Shown here: piece by piece, positions 25,717 through 37,143 of the stretch | Numbering within the stretch: the stretch's first letter is position 1 | How the letters are laid out: each line of letters starts with the position of its first letter | NCBI GenBank assembly: GCA_905221605.1 | Contig: CAJNDS010002765.1 | Coordinates: 124,001-188,000, forward strand | Reading direction: 5' to 3' | Source: Symbiodinium natans | Lineage: Eukaryota; Sar; Dinophyceae; Suessiales; Symbiodiniaceae | Length of the DNA stretch: 64,000 bases | Position numbers and translations under genes: made by a program | Notes under the pieces: generated by a model | What the model saw: only the letters and a program-made list of their open reading frames with translations | Databases searched by the model: none | Told to the model about the DNA's origin: nothing

Positions 25717-28541
25717 TGGTGTGGCGACCTCTTTCACGCTCCTTCAGGCGTGACCGTTATGATGTCTCTTCACTCTCGTCAGTGCCAGCGCTCACACAAG
25801 AAGCTACCCGCAGCTACCCGGGGAGGGCACATGTCAGTGAGCAACTTCTAAGGTGCATCTTGTTGCATCTGGTTGCATCTCGTGCCCTCAGGTCACTTAC
25901 TGGTTGTTGCGGCGGCGTGCCGAACGACGAGGAGATTCACTTGAAAGAAGGGAGGCAAGCAGTCCCACTCAACTTGGACAGGAATTTGAAGAGCCGGTGA
26001 AAGAAGGCCGAACTCAAACGAGTTTGTTTCGGCATATGGCAAACGTCGATGTTTGCCCTTGCGTTCAGTGATGTTGGGTAGAGTGGCGGGATTCTTGGAT
26101 TTCGCAGTAGCTTATTTCCAAGGTGGGCCGATGAGACAAACACGGAAAGAACAGCTGAAGAGATCAGGGCACCGTGGCTGCACTGAGTACCTGTGCTTTG
26201 CGGCTATGTCAACATTATGTTCTGATTTGAACCGTGTCGTGGAACAGGTGTGGTGGCTTAAGGATGTGTGGCCTCTTCCTTTGCTCATTCGACACGCAGA
26301 CTACGCCGATTTGTTGGGTACGTTCGTGGGGGGTGGTCTGTCGGTCCTGTCACAGCTCTCCTGGTTTGATTCTCCTCTCTGTTAGTCCTCTGATTCCGGT
26401 GATCTTGTGGCCCTCTTCGTGCGGTGGCGCTGTGGTCCTCGAAACAGCGCTTAAGGCTCCTTCGCGTGAAACTCAAGAGGGTCCGTTGCACCCACTCCCC
26501 CCCCCCCCCCCCCCCCCCCCCCCTTCTGCTTCTGCCAGGGCGATCCCTACTCACTGTTTGTAGTTTTGGGAGGAAGTTCTTTAGCTTCTGGATTTTCTTG
26601 CTTTTTTTCAAATTTTCAAGTGTCGACATTGACCGGAAAGCTTCCATGTCCCTCGTCCATCGGTTTAGAGTTGCTGACATGTGCGGCAACAACCCTCCAC
26701 CTTTTGCGGGAACGCTGTCTCGGGCTAGCATGCACGGGACGCTGCTTGAAGCATGTGCGGTGTTGTACACAGCAATGGTGTCGCGGAAGCTGCAGATGGT
26801 GTGAATGACGCCGTTAAGGGTTGTGCGGCTTTTTATCAAAGGGTTTGTTTCGGGGCGCCCCCCCCCCCACACACGACGTGAAGACATCCACGAACATAAA
26901 ATTGAACTCCCAGGTCGCAGCTCTCCGAGGGCAACTCGGACTCCAAAGTGCTAGCATCAGAGGCCGGATCAGATCAAGCTCTTTTGCTGGAATATTGTTC
27001 CGGTCTGTGAGTGTCTTGTTCAAATCAAAGCCTTCCACAGCATTTTGCCGCTGCAAAATGCATGGTTGCCTTCTGCCAGGGATACTGGCCAGAGGCTGGT
27101 TTCGCCTTGAGCACTATCATGGCCATGAAGACGCCTGATCAGCGCTTCCAGAAACCGCTGCTCTGCTCGCTTGCAGGATGACCTGCCATCTGAGAGCAGC
27201 TCACGCATGAACTTTGGATGCGCAATAAGTCTTCTTCTTCTGCTTCTTCTTGTGGTGATTGTGTGCTCAAGCAAGGAGCGTGGATGCTCTGGCAGATCAT
27301 CCCTCCGCCGTCCCGTCGGATGATCTCGAGCAGGTCAAGCTGCACAAGGCGTACACGGCAAGCTGGAAGACATGCTGTCAACCTCCTATTCCCTTAAGGA
27401 TAGTCCGTCTGAGACTCGATTGTGGCCTTGTTTCTCTGCCCACTCCATGGAGTGATGGCGCACAATCAGCCCGCGCAGTGCCCACGTGTGTTTGTAAGTC
27501 CAGACGTCCAGAGTCGCGTCTGCCGACATGTCTCGTCGGCGCAGGTCGCGCCGGAGGAGTCCCCTCGATCACCGAATGATCCTCGGGGCCAGGTGCAGCA
27601 GGCAAGGGGCATCTGCAGGGAACAGCCAGTTGAGTCGCGCCTCGCCGAATGCTAGCGGGCAGGACCTGGCACACCAGGGCTCAGCAGGGGAGCTCTCTAC
27701 TGAGGCCAGCAAGACAAGCAAGGCGGGTGGGGGCCTCCTCAAAGCGGGATGCAGCAGTTTTTTGAGATCTTTTGCTTCCGGGTTTATAGGACCCCTTTTA
27801 GGGCCTTAAACGGACCTCAAAGCTTTTAGAGATAATTCTTTTTGGCCATCCTGTTGAAGATCTTTTAAATTTAGGGTTGCCAATTGCCATCATGCAGTTA
27901 GAAAGAGCGTTTGCGGAACAGTTTCCCCCCCCCCCCCCCCCCCTGTCGGTTTTCGCTCTGCGAAGGAGGAGACGGGCGAGGCCAGGCTGACTTGATGGAC
28001 TACGCGCGGCTGTTCGATAGCCATTGCAAGCAACCCCACGCAGCGGGCACCCGATCTGTTGCGACATGTTGCCACGTTATGCTTCAGACTGTCGACGGCA
28101 AGCCACAACAGATGCCGCTATCGTCTCACCTTTGCGCCTTTGTTGTTAGGGGCGGTTTTTTTGGAGGGCATCCGATGAATTCGATGCGCACTTCAGGTGG
28201 GTGCAGCGAGCACAGCATGCGCAGCTCCGGGTGAACAAGTTTGCACAGTACTCAGAAAACGAGATCAAGTGGATCTTTCGAGGTTCTTCAACCAGAGTAG
28301 TGTGTGTGTGTGTGTGTGACGCTAAATTACAGAATGTGCTCGCACTAAGCATCGTAGCTCAGTCCCTGTGCACTAAGTGCCATGGGGTCACTGCTATCAA
28401 GACGCCAATTCGAAGATGTGCGGGTGTTCGTAGTTCGACGCTGGTTCGTGAGACGCGGTCACATCTCACAGTCGCCGACAGAAACCAAAATAGAAACCTT
28501 CAACACGGCAAAAGTGGATCATGGACTAGCAGCATGCAGTA
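25717..28541. repeat. Non-coding stretch with poly(C) tracts
   Basis: Poly(C) runs lie at about 26,497-26,523 and 27,927-27,943, and a C-run followed by CACACA at about 26,861-26,872. Three near-copies of TTGCATCT occur near 25,855-25,882. No supported gene. Confidence 0.5.
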
Positions 28542-28991
28542 ATGATTTGGAGGTCATGTACCGCCATGGTCGAGACATTTGGACATCTCACGAACCGTAG
28601 CAGCTGCTTCAAAATTACCCCTGCATGTTATGACGAGCTCGCGAGTCATGTCTGGTCCTACAAATATGTGCTGGCCTGCATGCCTTCATGCCTTGACCTA
28701 GCTTCTGAGCCCGAAGCCAACGTATGCTTGAATGGCCTTACGGTAGCTGTTCCTCTTCGCTTCTGGTGTGGGCGGGACTCGGTCCGAGAAGTGACAGATG
28801 CCCAGAAGGAGGACGACAGCAACGATGAAAATGAAGCTCCGCCGGAGTACTTGGTTCCAACGCCGAGGAGGTTTGATGTGGGAAGCTCGGAAATGCTGGC
28901 ACCTGGATCATGCATTCGCATCCGAGTTTTTTTTGGGCTAGAGGTGAATCCCTACGGCACAGGCTTGGACCTTGGAGCTAAGCCAACTTAA
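28542..28991 (+). CDS. Weak coding candidate, unrecognised
   Basis: A 149-codon open frame ending in TAA, with an acidic patch (QKEDDSNDENEAPPEYL) and protein-like composition from about residue 40 on. No ATG start of good quality, no family match and no introns identified. It faces a minus-strand candidate just downstream. It could be a terminal exon of a larger gene. Confidence 0.25.
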   Translation: MIWRSCTAMVETFGHLTNRSSCFKITPACYDELASHVWSYKYVLACMPSCLDLASEPEANVCLNGLTVAVPLRFWCGRDSVREVTDAQKEDDSNDENEAPPEYLVPTPRRFDVGSSEMLAPGSCIRIRVFFGLEVNPYGTGLDLGAKPT

Positions 28992-28999
28992 TTGAAACA

Positions 29000-29415
29000 T
29001 CAGTGCAGCCGCTTGCTGGAGATAGTCTGGAGATGGTTCGCATACTCTTCAACGGCTTCTTGTGTGGCCTCGTAGTTTCTGACGTGCGTGACGATGTGCC
29101 CACGTAGACTCTTGGTTACGGTTACGGTCCTGACAGCATGTTGGATGGCTTCCAGAAACTCGATCTTCTTTCTAGGACCTGATCCGCTGGCCCCGACGAT
29201 GAAGACGGTTGCGACCATGCGGTCATTCTGGGTATCAGGCTCAATGTCATGACGTCATTGCAACGAGTTTCTCTTCCAAAGTTGCATCCAAGCACCTTGA
29301 GATCAAACCCGGCTATCTTTTCATGCCATTCAGACACTCCCCAGTGCAAAGGGCTGCAGTCGACAAGGGTGTTGATTGGTAATGATGATTTCTTGTCTTC
29401 GGCTGCCCCGATCAT
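29000..29415 (-). pseudogene. Possible minus-strand coding relic with a frame break
   Basis: Two minus-strand frames abut. From about 29,370 down to about 29,260 the sequence reads INTLVDCSPLHWGVSEWHEK and continues toward LGCNFGRET. From about 29,240 down to 29,000 another frame reads TQNDRMVATVFIVGASGSG and ends with stop after SSKRLH. Both look protein-like, but the switch happens over roughly 20 bases, too short for an intron. A frameshift (mutational or assembly) is the simplest reading. I recognise no family. Confidence 0.25.
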
Positions 29416-32400
29416 TCAAGGAGAGCAAGGTGCGGGAAAATGCGGGCTGGTGCCTCAAAAGATCTCAAAAACCCTCAAGCATGGCAAACCACATGTCAAT
29501 CTGACAGTGGCAGGAAGCAAGGAAGTGGAGCGAGAGGCTGGGCGGTTTGGGGCTCCTGATGGGAGAGTGCTGCATGAGATGATGTGAGATGTCAACAGGC
29601 TAGGTGGTCAAAGGTGTCCAATATCGAGTTCCGAAAGAATGCTCAAGGCACGTCCGATATCGGAGAGTCACCTCAGCACATGTCAACACATGCATCCTGC
29701 AATAAAGTCTTGAGCTTTTCACGGAGTCCTTGTGCTTGGCCAGGCCCTTCCTGGCTAAAAAAGGAGCTTACAAAGCTCCAAGCGCACGTGGACTGCAGCT
29801 GCTGCCCTCAAACGAGTTCTGAACACCCCAAAAGCTCAATACTATTGGCTGTGCGCTGGAGTGGGGAGGACGCAAACAAAGGGCGCTTGCTGGAGCTCAG
29901 CCTTCGCACGCTGCTTAGAGTGCTTGGCGCGAAGTGCCAGCTATAATGTGCAGTGCCGACAGAGCAGCAAACCATATCTTGACGACGGGCCGCCGCATGT
30001 GCCTTGACCTCGACCTGTCCCTACTTCTTCCTGATCTGTCAGTTGATGATGTCGATGTTCCTGCCAACAAGGCCTTCGTGGCCAAGATGACAACTGCTTG
30101 GATGATGAGCACAGCACGCGATGCTCCAGGATGACTGGCATTTGGAAAAAGCATCCGAAGAGAGTCATTCTGAAAAAGGAGCCCATCATCAAAAAGCAGC
30201 TGCGCAACCAGCTCCGACTCAGACATATCAAGAAGTCGGAACCTTTGCATGCAGCTACGCATTCTGCCGCCCCACTCGCTTGCAGACAGGTCAAGATGTC
30301 CCAGAGGATGATGAACTTCTAACGCCGGCGAGCTTAGCTATAGTTGCAAAAAGCAAGCCGGCGAGCTTAGCTATAGTTGCAAAAAGCAAGCCAGTTCAAA
30401 GCAAAGTGTGAGAACTGGATCATGAGTTGTTCTCGCGCGTTGCGCATGCTTGCAGGGTAGAATGGCACAGAACAACTTCAAAGGACAGATACCAACTCAA
30501 GGTTTCTTGGGTCAGGCGGGCCACATTGGACATCCATAAAATAATGATGTGGCATAAATGAGGCTTGAAGGCACAACGTTGCGCGGGTACGCAAAAACAC
30601 CAAAATGAGCTAACAGCCACCTTTTTCGTTCCAAGGTGATGTCCATACATACCGACCGAATTTGAAGCCATACGCGTTCTGGCCATGTGCAAGGCTAGGT
30701 TTCAAGATGGTGCGGGCCACCAGCCGACCTCGCGTGCTTTGTGGGCTCTAGGTGTCCATAGTGCCCACACCAGAACTCCAAACTTGGTGTGACGGTGTGC
30801 ATGGCCACCACACCTGGCCAAATCGAGTTTTAAAAAAACAAAAACAAAGCCCTTTGGAAAGCAAATCAACAAATAAACGCGGCAAAGCCCAATGCCTAGC
30901 CAAAACCCTGCGAGAGCCCAACCTGAACCCTAGACACAGAAGTACGCCAAAACTAAGCCCGAAAAACGCCGCGCTCAAGAAGCGTCGCAGTGCCGAAGAC
31001 CAAACTTGTGGCTTGTGGGGGCGGGGGGCGGGTGGGTTGAATGAGTCAGCCCTAACACTGCCCCCCCCCCCCCTCCCAGCAATACTGCACGGTGCAGCAC
31101 AGAACATTTTCGCAGTGGACAGTCCATCAGTTCTGGTTGTTCTGCTACTAGTATCTTTCAACCACACAATCGTCAGCTGTGTTTCGTTCGTTTGAAGTTG
31201 CTCGAACATGCCTGCACCGGTGCCGAGGAGTCTCAAGTCCCTGAGACATGACTTCAGCAAGGTCAACCGGAAGGCCCGATCCCCCGCAAGTAGCGAGCGG
31301 CCAGAAAGGTATGGTTTGATACAAGCGCAGCATCTAATGTGGGCAGCGTTGGCTACCTGTGAGACTGTGGCTCTTTTCGAGGAGGTTCTCGAGAGGCCGG
31401 TCTGTTGATGGCAAAAGCCAGCTAATCTGCTGAGCTTGCCAACGAAACTGCAGCTGCAGGTGTTTGCCAAAAGAGAAGCTCCGTCCCAGCCTGAAACTTG
31501 GAGATCTTGTCAATCGGGTTTCGACTTGTGAGGTTGCGCAAGGATGTATCCGGCAAGGTGGCAAGGTGTTGTGCAGAGCCGAGGGCAGCCTCTTGCTGGT
31601 AAGGAATAAAGAATTCCCTGGCTGTGGAGGTGCCCTCCCTTCAGGCCCCGTGGGGGAGAGGGCGTTCACCACCAATCTCGGCAAGTTGACGTTGATGTTT
31701 GAACTGTAAAGTCTTGCTGCGAACCAAAAGCCGGATCAGGTGGATTTCTGACTTGCAGAAGTCGCCGAAGCTCCCTTGACCCCAGCTATTAGCGTTGTTT
31801 TTTGAACAGTCGTTTTTTGGCGTCTCGGACTCGTGACCCGTGTGGGGCTGCCAATGCTGTGACAGTGCGCTCCTGGGTCGGTCTGAGAAAGGCATCCGAA
31901 TTTCCCTTGCAGCTTAATTCATGCAAATGAATGCAAATGTCGTCACTTCCATTGTATCTCCATTCTGCTTCTAAGATCTCCGGTAAAATGCCAAGCGCAG
32001 AGGGCTCTGTCACGGCATGGTGCTGCGCAAAGCTTGTGGATCCACGTGCGAAGTCAGGCCCATGAGGGAAGGAGGCCAATAACACCCCAAAGTGTTGCCG
32101 CTTTTCGCCTGAATCCTGACCCTAAACTGGAGTAGCAAAATTGGGGAAGAATTCTTGGGTAGCGAACACGCTGCATGTGAATTGACCAAATTGTGAATGC
32201 TTGAACCTTGTGGAAAGGTGGGGCTGGCCAGATATGATATGTGAGCGTTAGCCGGAGCCGCCTTGGTTTTGCAGCGGGCAGCGGGTTCCTGCGCTGCCAG
32301 CATGATGCTCGACAACAGAGATTCTACGTATGGGGGCCGCCCTGGACTTAGAGCGAAGCATGACTCCTCGCTTTCCAGCTTTTGGTAGCTCATTCATGCT

Positions 32401-34594
32401 GGTAAGGTCCTGCTCGCGTGACCTCGAATTCCTATGCGCGATGAGCTAAGCAGAGAGGATGGCGACTCGTGCGTGTAAGGCTGCTTTGCGTGCATCCCTC
32501 AGGAACGGCTCCAATCAGAACTGCGGAAACGTCATCTCCGACATCCCCAGCACACGTCCGCCCCTACATTCGAAAATGGATTGTCTTCATGGCTGAAGGG
32601 TAGAGTTGACAAGCACAGAAGTGGCACACATGCGAGGGAATCAATGAGAACAACCTTTCAGGTTTGTTGGTTGCTGCTTGGAGTTTTCGGAGGGGATTGG
32701 GTGTAAACGATCACTTCTTCGGGTCATTGCAAGAAAAGTCTTCAGTATCAACAACAACTTTTCCGCCTCCAACAAGTACATTACTTCCGAAGGTAGAATG
32801 GAGGAAGGAAGGGAAGGAAGGGAAGGAAGGAAGGCGGGAGGCAAGAAGCGGAAGGAAGCGAGGACACCCGCCTTTTTGAGCCAGGCAAGCTCGCTTTTAA
32901 GAACATCATGCCGTTGAAAGGACTTGCTGAAAATACCCCAGCATCCTTCCGAGCCCGTCACACAAGCGTTGTTTCGCTTGCACCCTTTTTGAGTCTGCAA
33001 GCTCGGGGCTTCTCTCCCCCCCCCCCCCTTCTGCCCCAAGCCTCACAACACCAACCAAGCCGTGTTTCATCCGTTTTTTGTTCAAAATAGGAAAGTTGCT
33101 TATCTAAAACAGTTTTTCTGGGTCCCTCCATTCAGAGGGGGTGAAGGCAAAGCCGGGAACAACTTCTCAACAAATGTGGAAACGCATGGTGTCCTGACGG
33201 AGTGTCCATTAGTCTGTTTTGGAGCAACCTGCGATGGAAGAAACACAGCACAAACAAACGAATGAGCGAACGAACATGTGTAAATTCACATAAGCAGCTG
33301 CATGTTCCACAGGACCGAGCCAAAGCCTCCGTTCATTGTTGGAGGTGTTGCTGCGCCACCCGGAGGCAAATCCTCGATTTGTCTCGGTTGGGACGACAGG
33401 CCCTGTCAGCTCACACATGGTCTCGTGTCAGTGCCCAGGCTCTGCAATTTTTGTACTGCACCTGCAGGCCAGCTGCTCGACCTGCAGGCCTGTCTTGAAG
33501 CAATGGTTACAGGGCGAACATCGAAGCTGAGACCGAAGCTGCTGGGTCGCCTTGTCAGGCAGGCCGCCCGCGGAGGATGCATCACGGGCTCAGGCCCTGC
33601 CAGCCGGCTTTTACTCGACTCCTCGTTGAATCATGTTGAATCGTTGAATCTGGATGAAGGCCCGGCCGGCTGGTGAAGCCCTGCGCCGAGATCATCGGCG
33701 CCTCGGCTTGCAATCTGAAGTGCGATGCCGCCATTTTCCAGCAAGCTCTGTTGCCTGAAAGGTCCCCGGAGGACCTGGCCACGGACCGAGCAGACAAAGA
33801 CTGAGAAGAGACTGAGAACCCTGAGACTCTTGGATACTCTTGGAGCTTGAAGTGTTTTCGGGTTCTGATCGAAGGCATACGGGACACGTCCGCGTGAGAG
33901 GCCTGATGTGATAGTTACAGACGCGACAGTTTTGTCGGGTAACCCTTGAGCTCGGTTTTGACTTCGAATCTGGGGCAGTTCCAACAGCTACGCATCTGGC
34001 AACAGCCAGAACACCGGGAATGTTCTGACGGGTGCTCTTGCCTCAGCTTAAACTGGCACCATCGTAGTTTTGTTGTTCACTCTCTGAGTTGCACAATCGT
34101 TGCTCAAGTTGCTGGCATGTTCTCTGCACGCATGGAGGCATTGCCTCAAAGTGCTGTGCTCTCCCATGGAACCAGTGTGCAGAGACACTTGCGGAGTGAG
34201 CATCGATGTTCAACGAGGTTCCCACAACGCGGGTGTTGAGGCAGACTTGTGCTGGCGAGCTTCTCTTCGACACGACCATGCAGTGACCGCGCACCATTCT
34301 GAAAAAACCAGTTTTGTCTTCTTTGCCAGGCCACCAGGAGGCGCTTCTGAGATGAGCCTGGCATGGGACACCGGCCCATGATCCAAGAAACACCTTTTTG
34401 GTTGTTAGCAAAAGCTTTGCTGCTTTTGACGGTCTTTACAAGCAGTGCGACAAGCAGTTGCAGAGCTCTCTTGCGCTTGGGCCAAGGCTCCAAAGGGAAT
34501 AGCGCTGGATCCCTAGCAAGTTCCAACAAGTCTGCTCTGAAAAAGCCTAGATGTAGACCTCGGATGCAGCGGACGGTGGGGTGGGGTCCATGGC
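29416..34594. repeat. Non-coding DNA with a perfect 33-bp tandem duplication
   Basis: At 30,324-30,356 and 30,357-30,389 a 33-bp unit beginning GCCGGCGAGCTTAGC is present twice in tandem without differences. GGAAGG-type purine repeats lie near 32,800-32,860, and C-runs at about 31,063-31,073 and 33,016-33,028. No gene supported. Confidence 0.6.
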
Positions 34595-35071
34595 TGTATA
34601 TATGTACATATATATATATATATATATATGGTGCAGCGTCGCTGCCCCCCCACCCCCCCCCACCCCATGGTACCCCCCCATGCCCCCCCCCCCCCCCCCC
34701 CCCAAATTCTGTCCCCGCCCCGCACCCCTGTGGTTTGGGCCCCCGGGTTTGGGTTCGTTTAGGGTTTAGGGTTTAGGGTTAAGGGTTGAGGGTTTAGGGT
34801 TTAGGGTTTAGGGTTTAGGGTCCCCGCCCCGCCCCCCTGTGGTTTGGGCCCTCCTGTGGGGTGATGTGGTTGGGGTTTGGGTTGAGGGCTTAGGGTTTAG
34901 GGGTTTAGGGGTTTAGGGGTTTTGGGTTTTGGGTTTAGGGTTTAGGGTTTGGGGTTTAGAGTCTAGGGTTTAGGGTTTAGGGTTTAGGGGGGGTGGGGGG
35001 GTTGGGGGGGGGGGATACCATGGGGGGGGGGGGGGGGGGGGGGGGTACCGACACGGGACACGGAACCATAC

Positions 35072-35107
<36 letters not shown>

Positions 35108-35125
35108 ACGTATACATGTAATCGG
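34595..35125. repeat. Interstitial telomere-type repeats between inverted AT/poly(C) arms
   Basis: TTTAGGG and close variants (TTTAGGGG, TTTTGGG) occur at about 34,757-34,821 and 34,880-34,990. On the left are (AT)n at about 34,605-34,629, ATGGTGCAG, C-runs and CCATGGTACC. On the right, in reverse orientation, are G-runs containing ATACCATGG, GGTACC, AACCAT and (AT)n at about 35,070-35,093. A 30-bp segment starting TCCCCGCCCCGC is present twice (about 34,710 and 34,821). TTTAGGG is the telomere repeat reported for dinoflagellates and plants; this copy is internal in the window. Confidence 0.8.
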
Positions 35126-37143
35126 TCTAAATGATATGTATGCATCTGATTGATGAGGGCGCACAACCTGCCTTCTCCTCCTCCCCGCGTTGGTGTGGGT
35201 TTTGCTTGTTGAGGATTCTAAAGGGGGGTTGGGGGTCGGGAATGGGCGGGAGGAGTGGCGAACTGGGAACCTGGGGTTCAGTTGAAACCTCAAGTCCCAC
35301 AAAGGGATCACTAAAGAATCAAGAGGCTACTGTAGGGGACCCAGGCCGCGACTATGCCACCAGCAGGAGCTCGACGAGCACTGGTCCCCAGTGTCTCAGA
35401 TGTTTCTCCGGTTTCGTGGCATTTTGTAAAACTCTCGTTCGGCTTGAGATCCAAGGCCGCCCCCCAGGATGCTCATGAGGACGGTTCTGTGATTTCTCGC
35501 ATGTCTACACAAGTCCGTCATCTTGTGTCCATCACCCGTTCGGTCAACCCCGTGCATGAATGAAACCAGTACATCCTTTGACTGGTTGGTACTGATTCCT
35601 AGCAAGTGCGCCGGCATACTAGGCGTCCGAAAGGACGGCCTTCACTTGATGTCAACGTGCGAGGCCTTTGGGCAACGGGTGCGTGTCTCCTCAAACTCGT
35701 ATGCAAATGGCGCAGATCAGCCGGGGCTCGAGATGTCTTTCTTGTTTTGACCATCAGGGTAGTCACAGAGACTACTGAGGAACTGTGGCAACGTGTTGTC
35801 CGACACCCCTACTACACGAGTCCTGAGGCTGTGGCAGGGAGAAGCAAGGAGGTCTGCAAACACGATTGACATTGAACGATATTGAAACATATGTTCCGTT
35901 CATCGATTGAAAGCAGAAGCAAACGCGGTGATAGGCGAGTGGCAGCACAGCATTGTGCAGTATTGTGCAGTATTGTGCAGCTTTGTGCAGCACTGTGCGT
36001 TTGAGCACCTCTCAGCACTGTCGAGGCCTCCAGGTGGCGGCAGTTCTTTGAATCTCGGCTGGTCGTGCGCGCCCCATGCGGCCTGTAGAACCCTCGGGAG
36101 CAGCTAGGAATGAAAAGAAGTGCTTTTGCCTACAACTAATAATGTTGATTGGCGTTTTGCCTGAGGTGAACTTCTGAAGCATGGCTCCTGAGCAATGGAG
36201 CTATGGGTGCTGCACACGCTGTGCAGTGTGCAACTATTCTTTTGTCAAAAGCGTCAGAAGCGTCGGCTTGATGGCCTGCCCGCGTTGGAAATGTCGACCT
36301 ACGTCGCATGACTTTGCTGAACGATGCTGAACGCGGTCAGGCTGCGGGAGACTGCGCATTGTGCACATTGCGCACACGCTCTCCACAAATAGTCTTAAGA
36401 TCATAATTCAGAGGAAAGCGCAGTCGAGACATGTCGCACCGGCCCTTGGAGCCGTGTCATCGTATCCTGTTACATTCTGATACGTTCTCGACCGCCTTGA
36501 GCTGCCAGCAAGGTTCACCGTTTACATCCGTTTACCATCATATGCCCTTCATGAAACACTTGCTACAGCCCTCCAAGACGTTCTCTGCAACTGGGGATTT
36601 GGACCTTCGAGAGTTGGGAATGCAATGGCATGCGTGAACAACGCGTTTGCTGCTTTGCAAGCATCACGCTGGCTGCAAACGCAGCTGCATGTTATAGCGC
36701 GATCTTGAAAGCGGCTTCCGAAGCTAGAACTAGAGCGCCTACGGGGCAGAACTCATTCAATTGCGGATGGAAAAACATGTCTGAGATCAATGCACTCAGA
36801 CTCTGCGTGCTTCTTCATTGCAACAGCACGTCGGAGCCCCCCCCCCCCCCGGCTGAGCTAGGCCTAGTAACTAGTAGTTTTTCTAAGCGCCTGCACCCGA
36901 GCATTGAAAAAGAGTTCGGGTCGACAGCAAACATGCATGGCATGAACATTCATTTCCCGCCTCTCTTCCTGCTTGGCATTCGCAGATCTTCGTAGCGTAG
37001 CCTGAAATGACCGAGGGGGTGAATGTGTAGAGTACCCACCAATCACATAAAACCATCGCAAAACCCACAGCGCCATTAACGCATAAACGATCTTCGCAGA
37101 ATCCGAGCATCGGGTAGACGACTGGTAGCCTGGGCCCGTGCTT
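35126..37143. repeat. Non-coding DNA with short ATTGTGCAGT-type repeats
   Basis: At about 35,947-35,997 an 11-bp motif related to TATTGTGCAG is repeated about five times with drift. A C-run lies at about 36,838-36,850. No gene supported before the start of the next gene. Confidence 0.5.
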
